Origin: Paraglaciecola psychrophila 170 | Lineage (GTDB): Bacteria > Pseudomonadota > Gammaproteobacteria > Enterobacterales > Alteromonadaceae | NCBI RefSeq assembly: GCF_000347635.1 | Contig: NC_020514.1 | Span: forward strand, 3,038,001-3,102,000 | Direction of reading: 5' to 3' | DNA: 64,000 bases | The notes under the pieces: generated by a model | What the model was told of the DNA's origin: nothing | What the model saw: the letters and a program-made list of their open reading frames with translations, nothing else | Database searches by the model: none | In this document: positions 1 through 8,876 of the stretch, piece by piece | Numbering within the stretch: position 1 is the stretch's first letter | Layout: every line of letters starts with the position of its first letter | Made by a program: the position numbers and the translations under genes

Positions 1-1
1 A

Positions 2-979
2 GTGATTCACCCGCAACATTGGCCACAAGACCTCAGTTATGCCGGTAAAAACGTGATTGTAATTGGCAGTGGTGCAACTGCTGTTACCATTGTTCCAGCC
101 ATGGCCAATACGGCTGGTCATGTCACTATGTTACAGCGCTCTCCTACCTATATTGCCTCAAGATCCGAACAAGATGTATTTGCTAATGTGATGCGCCGCT
201 ATTTACCCGCTAAACTTGCTTACAGTGTCAGCCGCTGGAACAAAATACTCCAAGGCATGTTTATGTATAGCATGGCTAGGCGACGCCCCGAGTCTGCAAA
301 GAAAGTCATACGGAACGGCGTAATTGAAGCACTTGGAGAGGATTATCCTGTTGATAAACACTTTAAACCGAGTTACCAACCTTGGGACCAACGGGCTTGC
401 TTAGTGCCCGACGGTGATTTGTTTAAAGCTATAAAAAGCGGTTCGGCTAGTGTTGTCACTGAACATATAGACTCCTTTACGGCTAATGGGATTAAATTGC
501 AGACCGGCGAAGTACTGGCAGCAGATATTATTGTGACGGCTACTGGACTCAATTTAGAAATACTCGGTTCATATAAACTAAGCGTTGATAACAAACCATT
601 TAATGCCGCTGATAGTTATTGTTACAAAGGCATGATGTTAAGTGGCTTGCCTAACTTCGCGTTTTCGATGGGTTATACCAATGCGTCTTGGACCCTGAAG
701 TCAGATTTAGTCGGACAGTATGTATGCCGTTTGATTAACTATATGGATAGGCATCAACATCATTACTGTCAGCCTGTCCTACCCATTAATGGCATTGAGG
801 CAGAGCCTTTTATTAATTTCACCTCAGGCTATATTACTCGGTCATTGGATAAGATGCCCAAACAGGGGCGGGATAAGCCCTGGAGACTTAACCAAAATTA
901 TATACTTGATCGGATGAGTTTGAGCTATGAGTCAGTGGTTGATGACAATATTGTTTTTTCTTCGATTACACCTGAGTAA
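2..979 (+). CDS. Flavin-containing monooxygenase (Baeyer-Villiger type), 5' truncated by window edge
   Basis: C-terminal 325 residues of an FAD/NADPH-dependent monooxygenase of the FMO/Baeyer-Villiger family. The reading frame is open at base 2, so the N-terminal FAD-binding part lies outside the window. The visible part opens with a pyridine-nucleotide Rossmann motif (VIVIGSGATA, about residues 18-27). A later strand and turn, IIVTATGL (about residues 178-185), is typical of the second FAD-contacting region. Such enzymes insert oxygen into ketones or heteroatoms; the substrate cannot be read from the sequence. It converges on a response-regulator gene that ends 124 bp downstream. The family is clear, the exact reaction is not. 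Confidence 0.85.
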   Translation: MIHPQHWPQDLSYAGKNVIVIGSGATAVTIVPAMANTAGHVTMLQRSPTYIASRSEQDVFANVMRRYLPAKLAYSVSRWNKILQGMFMYSMARRRPESAKKVIRNGVIEALGEDYPVDKHFKPSYQPWDQRACLVPDGDLFKAIKSGSASVVTEHIDSFTANGIKLQTGEVLAADIIVTATGLNLEILGSYKLSVDNKPFNAADSYCYKGMMLSGLPNFAFSMGYTNASWTLKSDLVGQYVCRLINYMDRHQHHYCQPVLPINGIEAEPFINFTSGYITRSLDKMPKQGRDKPWRLNQNYILDRMSLSYESVVDDNIVFSSITPE

Positions 980-1060
980 ATAAGTCAGGGCTAGATAATT
1001 AAAGGACCCATTATCACTATGCTAAAGTAGATAGGTATATGTAGCTTAAGTAATAATCAG

Positions 1061-1090
1061 TGCATGGAGGCTATGGTACTATTTCATGCA
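1061..1090. promoter_or_regulatory. Inverted repeat enclosing a CTATGGTACTA motif
   Basis: TGCATG (1061-1066) and CATGCA (1085-1090) form a short inverted repeat around CTATGGTACTA (1071-1081). The same 11-mer occurs on the other strand at 4291-4301, inside a palindrome in the TonB-receptor/permease divergent promoter. It lies between the 3' ends of two convergent genes, so a promoter role here is doubtful. It could be a second binding site for the same regulator. Confidence 0.3.
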
Positions 1091-1102
1091 AGTTAATAGA
1101 GC

Positions 1103-1771
1103 TTAGAAGTCACTCATATGCTCACCCTCTATTGTGCTCATTACACTTTTAAACATCACTCCTGCCTGAGTGCGGTTATTGAAGCCGAGTTTATTCAAGA
1201 CCGCAGATACATGTTGTTTAATGGTGGACTCACTCACTTGAAATTCGTGGGCAATTTGTTTATTTAGCAGTCCATCGGCCATCAATTGCAACACTCTAAA
1301 TTGATGTGGAGTGAGCAATTCGAGTCTAGTAGCAAAAGTTTTGTATTGGGAGTTGTCAAGATGTTTCACATCGCTTAGCATGTCTTCTGGCACCCAAATT
1401 TGACCATCTAATATTTGCACCACGGCTTGAGTGATAACCGGTAACGGGGTAGATTTGGGGATATAGCCGCTGGAACCAAAGTCGATAGCTTTTTTAATAA
1501 TTTCCGAGCGCTCTTCTGCTGACACTATGACTACCAGTACATCAGGGTAATGATTACGCAATACAGTAAGTCCAGTAAGCCCATGATTACCTGGCATATT
1601 TAAATCCAAAAACACCAGTTCAATATTTTGATGAATGTTTAATAAATCCAAGGTTTCGTCAAAACTCGCGGATTCTAATATGTTGTCACCTAATGTACCT
1701 AAAACAGCGTGCTTTAATGCACTACGGAATAAGGGGTGATCATCTGCAACAATGGCTCGTGCTTGCATCAA
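1103..1771 (-). CDS. LuxR/NarL-family response regulator
   Basis: A 222-residue two-domain response regulator. The N-terminal receiver domain has the acidic pair ADDH near residue 9, the phospho-acceptor Asp in FLDLNMPG (about residues 55-62), the switch Ser in IVSAEE and the Lys in YIPKS. The C-terminal LuxR-type helix-turn-helix spans roughly residues 150-215 (LTPHQFRVLQLMADG ... SESTIKQHVSAVLNKLG). No histidine kinase lies nearby, so the signal is unknown. The product should bind DNA as a dimer. The TonB receptor and polyester-degradation genes just beyond it, and the palindrome at 4296-4309, are the obvious candidate targets, but that link is inference. Confidence 0.9.
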   Translation of the reverse strand: MMQARAIVADDHPLFRSALKHAVLGTLGDNILESASFDETLDLLNIHQNIELVFLDLNMPGNHGLTGLTVLRNHYPDVLVVIVSAEERSEIIKKAIDFGSSGYIPKSTPLPVITQAVVQILDGQIWVPEDMLSDVKHLDNSQYKTFATRLELLTPHQFRVLQLMADGLLNKQIAHEFQVSESTIKQHVSAVLNKLGFNNRTQAGVMFKSVMSTIEGEHMSDF

Positions 1772-1855
1772 TAAAACCTTTAGGAGCTAGAACTAATTGA
1801 ATTAACAATAGAATGTAAGAGTATGATTATTTTAGAGTTAAGCCAATGGATAAAC

Positions 1856-1880
1856 GCAAAAAGGCAGCCGAAGCTGCCTT
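1856..1880 (-). terminator. Intrinsic terminator of the TonB-dependent receptor gene
   Basis: Read on the minus strand, an 8-bp perfect stem AAGGCAGC/GCTGCCTT closes a TTCG tetraloop and is followed by a run of T. It starts 19 bp after the receptor stop codon. The shape is canonical for Rho-independent termination. Confidence 0.85.
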
Positions 1881-1898
1881 AAAAAATACCAGCTTAGT

Positions 1899-4208
1899 TT
1901 AAAACCGATAACCAACGGTTAAGCTAACTGAGCGGGGGTCGCCATAATAACCGATTAGAGTAGTATCGCCACCTAATCCTGGTCCATAGGTTCCATCGCC
2001 ATTATCTACAGCAAAATTATAACCACCGACTAAATACTCTTCATCCGTTAAGTTTTTAAGATGTAAACCGCCGTACCATTGACCACCATCACTTTGCCAA
2101 TTAACGCTGGCATTGAGAATACCGTAACCTTCTTCTTGAAGCAGGTCACTGTCTTCAAATAGGCGATAATCACCTCGATAATAATAATTAGCGTTAAAGG
2201 TAAAGGCACCCATATCGCTTTCCATCACATAATTTGCAGCAAGGTTATAGGTTAAATCAGGTGTATTTGAAATGCCGATAAGGGGTGGAACTGCGTTATT
2301 TTCTTCAATTTTAGAATTAATTGTACCTAGTGAGAAATCAAAGGTTAGATTATCCGTTGCTAAGTAGGTTATTTCTGCCTCTATGCCAGTTGCTGATGTC
2401 GCCGCCACGTTAGACAGAAACTGATTTAACACTGTGACATCATCAGTAGGGAGTAAACCAATATACTGGCGGTCTTTATGATCCAGAGAGAACAAGGTTA
2501 AGTTAACCCGCAAGTTATCTGACCAATCACTCTTCATGCCCACTTCAATTGAATCGACAATCTCTGGTTCAACCCCTGGTTCGTTAACTGTTGCACGAGG
2601 GTTAAACGTACCAGATTTAAAGCCCTGTGAATAACTGGCAAAAAGCATCAAGTCTGGATTCGCTTGATATTCTAATCCTATTCTAGGCGTAAAACGCGAC
2701 CAGCTTTGAACTGAGGGAGCATCTAAAACACCGTCTCCATTTGAGTCACTGCCTAAAACTTGAGGTACTATGTCACCACTTGGACGGACATAGCCTGGGA
2801 TCCAAGCTGATTCAGGATAAACATTATCAAATATCAAACCATTTTTGACTACTGCTTGTTTTTCTTCGTCTGTATATCGAGCACCGATAGTGACCGATAA
2901 TTGTTCGGTAATATCATAAGAACCTTGGGCATAGATTGCAGTACTTTCACTGTTGTTACAACCACTCACCTCACGAGTTAAACCCGGAGTGCCAAATGCA
3001 GCACGCCCCAAAAATCCTAATATTGCTTCAAACTGTCCACAAGACTCACCATCATAATAGTAAATACCACCGACGACATTTAAACCATCGCCGGAATAAT
3101 TAAATTGCACTTCATGGGAGCTATTATCGTCTTCATAAATAGCTGGGACATCAAAAATATCAAGAGCAGTATTATCAAAGTCAATATTGGTAGGTGAGTA
3201 ACTTTCACGTGTGGAGCCAGTATATTTGAGGCTCATAGCATCATTTATATCCCAGCGCGCAGTTAGACTTATGCCTTCCAATTCTACTTTGTTTTCCGTT
3301 GGCAAACTTGTGTAGGAATCAAAAACACTGTCTGGTACCGGTGCATCAGTTAATAGGCTGGGTAATAAACGATAGCCGCCTTTGGAATTAGAGTCATCGG
3401 TTGTTTTATCCCAGGCTAAACGAAAAAACAAATCGTCTCTTGGGGTAAATTCTATGGTGACTCGCGCTGCAGTTAGATCTTTGTTGTAGTTTTCTAAATC
3501 CTGATTGGGTAAGGCTGATTGCAAATATTCGCCATATCCATCACGAGACAAGTCAGCTAAACCAAATCCAACATACAATTTATCTTCAATTATCGGAAAT
3601 TGGCCGGTTACTTTGAGATCGCGCTGGTTATAGTTACCTAATGTGCCCTGTACATTTAGCTCAGTGTCGCCACTCATCTCTTTAGTTATGTATTTAAGTG
3701 CACCGCCTACCGTATTTTTACCGTACAAACTGCCTTGCGGACCACGTAAAACCTCTATGCGCTCAACGTCTAACAAGTCAAAAACAGCACCTTGAGGACG
3801 GGCTACATAAACATCATCAATATAAATTCCAACGCCTGGTTCATAACCCCAAAGTGGATCTTGCTGACCAACCCCACGAATAAATGCGGTTAAGGTGGAG
3901 TTAGTACCACGACTGTTCTGCAAAGTGGTGTTAGGGGAAAATTGCTGAATTTCGGTTAGCACCGAAATGCCTTTTTCATCCAGTTCAACAGAACCAATCG
4001 AGGTGATTGAAACTGGTACTTCTTGCAAACTTTCAACCGTTTTACGGGCTGTTACCTCTATTCGTTCAAGGCCTTTCTTCTGTTCGTTCTGTTGGGCGTG
4101 CAGATTGCTGCTTGCAAGTAAGACTGCTCCTACTGCCACAGCGCAGAGTGATTGATTAAATAATTGTTTAGTAGCAGCCAAACGTTGGATATTTTTTATA
4201 TTGTTCAT
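1899..4208 (-). CDS. TonB-dependent outer-membrane receptor
   Basis: A 769-residue outer-membrane active transporter. A signal peptide (Lys/Arg start, AVAVGAVLLASSNLHAQ) is followed by a TonB-box-like IEVTARK segment and a plug domain with IRGVGQQD, YIDDVYVARPQGA and the signature VERIEVLRGPQGSLYGKNT (about residues 145-165). The remainder is a beta-barrel that ends in an aromatic residue (VGYRF), as required for Bam insertion. Such receptors use TonB-ExbBD energy to import siderophores, vitamins or oligomers. It is divergent from the permease/PHB-degradation genes, so oligo-hydroxyalkanoate or a related substrate is a reasonable guess. No iron-related gene or Fur box was seen beside it. Confidence 0.93.
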   Translation of the reverse strand: MNNIKNIQRLAATKQLFNQSLCAVAVGAVLLASSNLHAQQNEQKKGLERIEVTARKTVESLQEVPVSITSIGSVELDEKGISVLTEIQQFSPNTTLQNSRGTNSTLTAFIRGVGQQDPLWGYEPGVGIYIDDVYVARPQGAVFDLLDVERIEVLRGPQGSLYGKNTVGGALKYITKEMSGDTELNVQGTLGNYNQRDLKVTGQFPIIEDKLYVGFGLADLSRDGYGEYLQSALPNQDLENYNKDLTAARVTIEFTPRDDLFFRLAWDKTTDDSNSKGGYRLLPSLLTDAPVPDSVFDSYTSLPTENKVELEGISLTARWDINDAMSLKYTGSTRESYSPTNIDFDNTALDIFDVPAIYEDDNSSHEVQFNYSGDGLNVVGGIYYYDGESCGQFEAILGFLGRAAFGTPGLTREVSGCNNSESTAIYAQGSYDITEQLSVTIGARYTDEEKQAVVKNGLIFDNVYPESAWIPGYVRPSGDIVPQVLGSDSNGDGVLDAPSVQSWSRFTPRIGLEYQANPDLMLFASYSQGFKSGTFNPRATVNEPGVEPEIVDSIEVGMKSDWSDNLRVNLTLFSLDHKDRQYIGLLPTDDVTVLNQFLSNVAATSATGIEAEITYLATDNLTFDFSLGTINSKIEENNAVPPLIGISNTPDLTYNLAANYVMESDMGAFTFNANYYYRGDYRLFEDSDLLQEEGYGILNASVNWQSDGGQWYGGLHLKNLTDEEYLVGGYNFAVDNGDGTYGPGLGGDTTLIGYYGDPRSVSLTVGYRF

Positions 4209-4290
4209 TATGTGTCCTTGGATGTAGGTTTTATTGTTTTCTATCTGCTGCGGTCTAAGTAACCTTAATCCAGAACTGACTCGCCGTCTT

Positions 4291-4309
4291 TAGTACCATA
4301 GTACTATGG
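4291..4309. promoter_or_regulatory. Palindromic operator candidate in the divergent TonB-receptor/GntP promoter
   Basis: CCATAGTACTATGG (4296-4309) is a perfect 14-bp palindrome. It overlaps TAGTACCATAG (4291-4301), the complement of the motif at 1071-1081. It sits between the receptor start (4208) and the permease start (4393), the right place for a dimeric regulator that controls both units. The LuxR-type response regulator at 1103-1771 is the nearest candidate ligand. No binding data can be inferred from sequence alone. Confidence 0.5.
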
Positions 4310-4392
4310 CATTGTTCAGGCTTTACTTCACAATGCAATTATCCTTTCTGTTGGTCTGCGGTCACTGACTCAATTTAAAGGAAACATATAAT

Positions 4393-5688
4393 ATGCTTAG
4401 TTTAATCGGCCTCATAGGTGGGTTATTGCTGCTTATAGTATTAACTATTCGCGGAATGAATTTATTTATAGCTGCCCCTCTGTGTGCACTCATAGTCGCA
4501 CTGACCAGTGGTTTACCTATTTTTATCGGAGACATCAACTTTGTTACTAATTACATGCAAGGTTTTTCAGGCTTTATAGCGTCTTGGTTTTTTATGTTTT
4601 TGCTAGGTTCATTATTTGGCAAATTTATGGAAGATACCGGTGCGGCAGACTCATTAGCTAGATGGATCATTAGCAAACTAGGTAGACAACAAGCTGTGGT
4701 GGCAGTGGTATTAGCCTGTGCAGTGCTCACCTACGGTGGAGTCAGTGTATTTGTGGTGGCATTTTCAGTTTACCCCATGGCACTTAGCTTGTTTAAAGAT
4801 GCTAATCTGCCGAGACGCTTTATCCCTGCAGCACTGGCCTTTGGTTCAGTGACGTTTACTATGACATCCGCCGGTTCACCTGAAATTCAAAACTGGATCC
4901 CTATTAAATACTTAGGTACGTCACCTTTTGCTGCGTGGGAAGTCAGCTTAGTCGTGGCCATATTTATGGCAAGCTTTGGTTTTTGGTGGATGAGCAAAAT
5001 GATCAATAAAGCCGTGGCTAACGGTGAACATTTTGAGGCACGTGATCATGATCCTGCAATCCCAGAGCGCGATTACCCCCACCCTTTCACCGGTATTATT
5101 CCGCTTTTTGTGGTGTTGGTTTTATCATTCTTATTACATGATTCTCTGCAGCAACTAGCATTAATAGTGGCGTTAGGTGGCGGTGTGTTATGTTTAATGG
5201 CGATTAACTTTAAGTATTTTCACAACTTACAAAATGCCGTGACAGCTGGGACCACCGGTGCGCTTATTGCTATCGGCAATACAGCAGCGGTAGTAGGCTT
5301 TGGTAGCATTGCCAAATCAACAGCAGCATTTCAAACAGCTGTCGAAATGATGTCACAAATACCCGGTAACGAATTAATTGGGGCCGCTATCGCCATTAGT
5401 GTCATCGCGGGATTAACAGGCTCTGCGTCTGGTGGTCAAGTTATCGCTTTGCCTCTTCTGGCTCCTGGTTATTTAGAACAAGGGGTCGACCCTGAAGAGC
5501 TGCATAGGATTGTATCTATCTCGTCTGGAGCCTTAGATTCATTACCGCATAATGGTTATGTGGTAACAACCATTCGAGCAATCTGTCAAGAAACCCATCA
5601 ACAAGCCTATTGGGCATTGGGCGCACTGACAGTTGTTGTGCCACTATGTGGCGTGGTATTAGCCATAGCTATATTTAGTTTTACATAA
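4393..5688 (+). CDS. GntP-family permease, probably for 3-hydroxybutyrate or related acids
   Basis: A 431-residue, very hydrophobic protein with about 11-13 predicted membrane segments and no signal peptide. It belongs to the GntP/CitM-like proton symporters of organic acids; the Gly/Ser-rich stretch SVIAGLTGSASGGQ lies near residues 336-349. It starts at ATG, 11 bp after an AAAGGAAA Shine-Dalgarno-like run. It is the first gene of a four-gene co-directional unit ending in 3-hydroxybutyrate dehydrogenase. GntP-type permeases are often found beside that dehydrogenase, so uptake of 3-hydroxybutyrate released outside the cytoplasm is the likely role. The substrate is inferred from context. Confidence 0.85.
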   Translation: MLSLIGLIGGLLLLIVLTIRGMNLFIAAPLCALIVALTSGLPIFIGDINFVTNYMQGFSGFIASWFFMFLLGSLFGKFMEDTGAADSLARWIISKLGRQQAVVAVVLACAVLTYGGVSVFVVAFSVYPMALSLFKDANLPRRFIPAALAFGSVTFTMTSAGSPEIQNWIPIKYLGTSPFAAWEVSLVVAIFMASFGFWWMSKMINKAVANGEHFEARDHDPAIPERDYPHPFTGIIPLFVVLVLSFLLHDSLQQLALIVALGGGVLCLMAINFKYFHNLQNAVTAGTTGALIAIGNTAAVVGFGSIAKSTAAFQTAVEMMSQIPGNELIGAAIAISVIAGLTGSASGGQVIALPLLAPGYLEQGVDPEELHRIVSISSGALDSLPHNGYVVTTIRAICQETHQQAYWALGALTVVVPLCGVVLAIAIFSFT

Positions 5689-5722
5689 ACACATTGCGGA
5701 AAATAAGCAGGAATCAATTGAT

Positions 5723-6922
5723 ATGAAATATCCGATATTAAGACACAGTAAATATTTAGCTATGTGTGTTGTCTTGTTATTTAGTGCATTTACATCAGCA
5801 GACTTAATGGTAGTCAAACAACGTTTTGAAACAGCAAATTTCAAAACCTTTAATGGCGAAACCATTAAAAAAGTGGTTGTGGGCTGGGAGAGTTATGGCA
5901 AGTTAAACGTCAAAAAAGACAATGTAATATTAGTCACTCACTACTTTTCAGCTAATTCACACGCTGCAGGAAAATACGCCAAAGAAGATCAACAACCAGG
6001 TTATTGGGACGCATTAATTGGTCCTGGCAAAGCCATTGATACCAATAAATTTTATGTTATTAGCGTAGACAGTTTAGCTAATCTTGGCGTGAACGATCCT
6101 AATGTCATTACGACTGGACCTGCGTCTATCAACCCTGATACAGGTAAGGCTTATGGTTTAGATTTTCCAGTCGTGACTATCCGAGACTTTGTTGAAGTAC
6201 AAAAACTGGTGCTAGAAAGTTTAGGCATAACTAAGTTACACGCTGTTATAGGGGCATCAATGGGTTCGATGCAAGCAATCGACTGGGCAGCCGCTTACCC
6301 AGACTGGGTGCCTAGAATGATATCGGTGATTGGCAGTGCTCAAAGTGATGCATGGGCCACCGTTTTATTAGAACGTTGGGCTATTCCTATTCGACTCGAC
6401 CCAAATTGGCGAAACGGCGATTATTATACACATACTCCTCCTACCGAAGGGCTAATCGCAGCGTTAATGTTTATTACGCAAGACGCATTGACCCCAAAAG
6501 CCTTCAATCAAATTGGCATCACAAAAGCAGTAAATCATCAGGCGTTACAAACAGGACCCCTGCACTCAATTGAAGGCACATATTCTATTGTGAGCTGGCT
6601 TAGGGAGCGGGCAGAAACCAGAGCTAAATTATCTGACGCTAATCATCTTTTATATTTAATCAGGGCATCCCAATTGTTTATCGCCGGTCACGGTGAAACT
6701 CTTGCCGAAGGCCTTAAAAATATCAAAGCCAAAAGCCTTTTTTTGCCTTCAGCTAATGATTTGTTACTGATGCCTTACCTCAGCCATGATGCAAATAAAC
6801 AGCTTGTAGATTTGGGCAAAGACAGCCAATTAGAAGAGTTGCTAGGTGATTCAGGTCACTTAAATGGGATATTAGGCATTAGCCAAAAAGCGCAACAAAT
6901 CAAAGACTTTATTGAACACTAA
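5723..6922 (+). CDS. Exported alpha/beta hydrolase of the MetX (homoserine O-acetyltransferase-like) fold
   Basis: A 399-residue protein with an N-terminal signal peptide (hydrophobic CVVLLFSAFTSAD) followed by an alpha/beta-hydrolase domain related to homoserine O-acetyltransferase. The nucleophile elbow is GASMGSMQ (about residues 178-185). A late Asp in NDLLLMPY and a His in GDSGHLNG fit the rest of the triad. True MetX enzymes are cytoplasmic, so an exported form beside a PHB depolymerase is more likely an esterase acting on hydroxyacid esters or oligomers. It lies 34 bp after the permease gene and 36 bp before the depolymerase-like gene. Family assignment is firm; substrate is inference. 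Confidence 0.8.
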   Translation: MKYPILRHSKYLAMCVVLLFSAFTSADLMVVKQRFETANFKTFNGETIKKVVVGWESYGKLNVKKDNVILVTHYFSANSHAAGKYAKEDQQPGYWDALIGPGKAIDTNKFYVISVDSLANLGVNDPNVITTGPASINPDTGKAYGLDFPVVTIRDFVEVQKLVLESLGITKLHAVIGASMGSMQAIDWAAAYPDWVPRMISVIGSAQSDAWATVLLERWAIPIRLDPNWRNGDYYTHTPPTEGLIAALMFITQDALTPKAFNQIGITKAVNHQALQTGPLHSIEGTYSIVSWLRERAETRAKLSDANHLLYLIRASQLFIAGHGETLAEGLKNIKAKSLFLPSANDLLLMPYLSHDANKQLVDLGKDSQLEELLGDSGHLNGILGISQKAQQIKDFIEH

Positions 6923-6958
6923 ATAAGTTTATCTATGCAGATATAAAGAAGGATGAAA

Positions 6959-7951
6959 ATGAAAAACCTAACAATTTTATTGCTAAGCTATTTGCTCATA
7001 AATAGCAGTCATGCGTTTGCTGAAAAGCTCAACCTAGACCTGACAAAGATTGGTTTATCAGGTCTATCGAGTGGTGGTTACATGGCGAATCAATTTCACA
7101 TCGCTCATTCTGATTGGGTAGACAAAGTCGGCATCATTGCAGCTGGCCCATATTACTGTGCCCAGAACAGTATCAAAACAGCACTTGCACAATGTGTAAA
7201 TAAAAGTACGGATGCAACCAGCCAAAATTTAACACAACAAGCTAAAGCTTATGAAAGACAGCATAACGTTGCCATTTTAGATAACCTAAAACACAGTAAA
7301 GTATGGTTATTAAGAGGCACCAAAGACACTAAAATCCATGCTGATGTGACTCAAGCCCTGCATCAGCAATATCTTATGTGGATGGACCCAAATAATCTGG
7401 AATATATCAATCAACAGCCTTTTGCGCATCATTTTCCTACCTTAACTCGTGGTTCTAAATGTGATGTTTCTGAATCACCATTTATGGGTAATTGTGATTA
7501 CGATGCTGCGGGAGAAATGTTGCGTTTTCTGTACCCGACTTTGCAACCACGCAATGAGCAACCACAAGGCAATCTTGTATTAGTTGACCAACAAGCATTA
7601 GGAGGGGAGCAAGCAAGCAGCCTAGCCGAGCAAGGATATCTATATATTCCCAAAACATGTCAGGCTGGTGAAAGTTGTCAACTACACATTAGTTTTCATG
7701 GCTGTCAGCAAAATGTAGAAACAGTAGGTACCCAATTCATCGAAAACAATGGCTTAAACAATTGGGCCGATACAAACCAAATGGTTGTGCTTTATCCACA
7801 AACTAAAAACTCTATGTTTATGCCGTTAAACCCTCAAGGCTGCTGGGATTGGTGGGGTTACACAGGTAGCGACTATGCCACCCAGAATGGCCTACAAATT
7901 AGAGCGGTTAAACAAATAGCTGAGTCATTAATTCAAAAATTAGATATTTAG
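6959..7951 (+). CDS. Exported poly(3-hydroxybutyrate) depolymerase-like esterase
   Basis: A protein of about 330 residues with a signal peptide (ILLLSYLLINSSHAFAE) and an alpha/beta-hydrolase domain. The lipase box GLSSGGYM comes very early (residues 35-45), as in the short R. rubrum/Paracoccus-type PHB depolymerases. Further family marks are ISFHGCQQN and GCWDWWGY near the C-terminus, and several Cys that could form disulfides. It should cleave PHB or 3-hydroxybutyrate oligomers in the periplasm or outside. Two in-frame ATGs exist (6953, 6959); the second is preferred because GAAGGA lies 5 bp before it. It is 9 bp upstream of the dehydrogenase gene. No separate substrate-binding domain is visible. 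Confidence 0.83.
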   Translation: MKNLTILLLSYLLINSSHAFAEKLNLDLTKIGLSGLSSGGYMANQFHIAHSDWVDKVGIIAAGPYYCAQNSIKTALAQCVNKSTDATSQNLTQQAKAYERQHNVAILDNLKHSKVWLLRGTKDTKIHADVTQALHQQYLMWMDPNNLEYINQQPFAHHFPTLTRGSKCDVSESPFMGNCDYDAAGEMLRFLYPTLQPRNEQPQGNLVLVDQQALGGEQASSLAEQGYLYIPKTCQAGESCQLHISFHGCQQNVETVGTQFIENNGLNNWADTNQMVVLYPQTKNSMFMPLNPQGCWDWWGYTGSDYATQNGLQIRAVKQIAESLIQKLDI

Positions 7952-7960
7952 GAGAACGGT

Positions 7961-8728
7961 ATGTCTAAAAGGAATATTCTTATTACAGGTGGCGCCAGTG
8001 GTATAGGTTTGGGTATTGGTCAGTACTTAGGTAACTTGGGACATCATATTATCATCGCAGATATTAATTTAGCTGCAGCAACAAATGCGGTTACGCAATT
8101 GCACAACCAAGGCATCGGCGCCTCAGCAATTGAACTAGATGTCACTAATTTAAAAGACGTAGCTGAGTTACCCAACAATTTACATCCATTAACAGTAGAT
8201 GTGTTAATCAACAACGCGGGGGTACAATACGTAAGTAAGCTTGAAGACTTCCCACCTGAAAAATGGCAACTTCTGATCAATATTATGTTGGTTGCACCTG
8301 CAATGCTTAGCCAAGCGTTGCTGCCTAACATGCGCAATCAAAATTACGGCCGAATTATCAATATCGGCTCAGTGCATTCAGTGGTCGCTTCGCCATTTAA
8401 ATCTGCGTATGTCGCGGCAAAACATGGCTTATTAGGCTTTGCTAAGACCCTTGCCCTAGAAACAGGTGATTGTGATGTCACCGTTAATACCCTGTGTCCT
8501 GCTTATGTAAAAACCCCCTTGGTTGAAAATCAAATTGCGGCACAAGCGATTGAAAATGGTATTAGCGAACAGGAGGTAATAGATAAAATCATGCTAGCGC
8601 CAATGCCCAAAAAAGCCTTTATCGGTATAGATGAGTTAGCAGCTACAGCAGCGTTTTTACTCACCAATGAAGCAAAGAATATCACCGCACAAGCGTTAGT
8701 GATTGATGGAGGGTGGACTGCGCGATAA
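7961..8728 (+). CDS. bdhA: 3-hydroxybutyrate dehydrogenase (SDR family)
   Basis: A 255-residue short-chain dehydrogenase. NAD-binding motif TGGASGIG (residues 9-16), NNAG near 84-87, catalytic Ser in NIGSVHS, and YVAAK with the catalytic Tyr/Lys. The segment AYVAAKHG with the preceding SPFKS is characteristic of D-3-hydroxybutyrate dehydrogenases. It oxidises 3-hydroxybutyrate to acetoacetate in the cytoplasm and would be the last step after polymer cleavage and uptake by the three genes upstream. An AGGAG-type ribosome site lies directly before the ATG. A 15-bp inverted repeat starts 4 bp after its stop codon. Confidence 0.88.
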   Translation: MSKRNILITGGASGIGLGIGQYLGNLGHHIIIADINLAAATNAVTQLHNQGIGASAIELDVTNLKDVAELPNNLHPLTVDVLINNAGVQYVSKLEDFPPEKWQLLINIMLVAPAMLSQALLPNMRNQNYGRIINIGSVHSVVASPFKSAYVAAKHGLLGFAKTLALETGDCDVTVNTLCPAYVKTPLVENQIAAQAIENGISEQEVIDKIMLAPMPKKAFIGIDELAATAAFLLTNEAKNITAQALVIDGGWTAR

Positions 8729-8731
8729 GAC

Positions 8732-8876
8732 TTCAGTTTGATTCGATAATAGTTAAAAGTAATCAACAGATAATTTAATCATGTAGCTATGGTTAAATTT
8801 ATTCGTGTAGCTATAGTTAAATTTAATCGTGTATTACATATTTTGACACTGTGTTGAGCTGTCGAATCAAACTGAA
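8732..8876. repeat. 15-bp inverted repeat bracketing three degenerate ~24-bp tandem repeats
   Basis: TTCAGTTTGATTCGA (8732-8746) and its exact complement TCGAATCAAACTGAA (8862-8876) enclose 115 bp. Inside, about 8771-8840, a unit of about 24 bp recurs three times with small changes: TTAATCATGTAGCTATGGT, TTTATTCGTGTAGCTATAGT, TTTAATCGTGTATTACA. No coding potential. It may be a small non-autonomous mobile element (MITE-like) inserted just after the dehydrogenase gene, or a structured 3' UTR. Confidence 0.6.
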
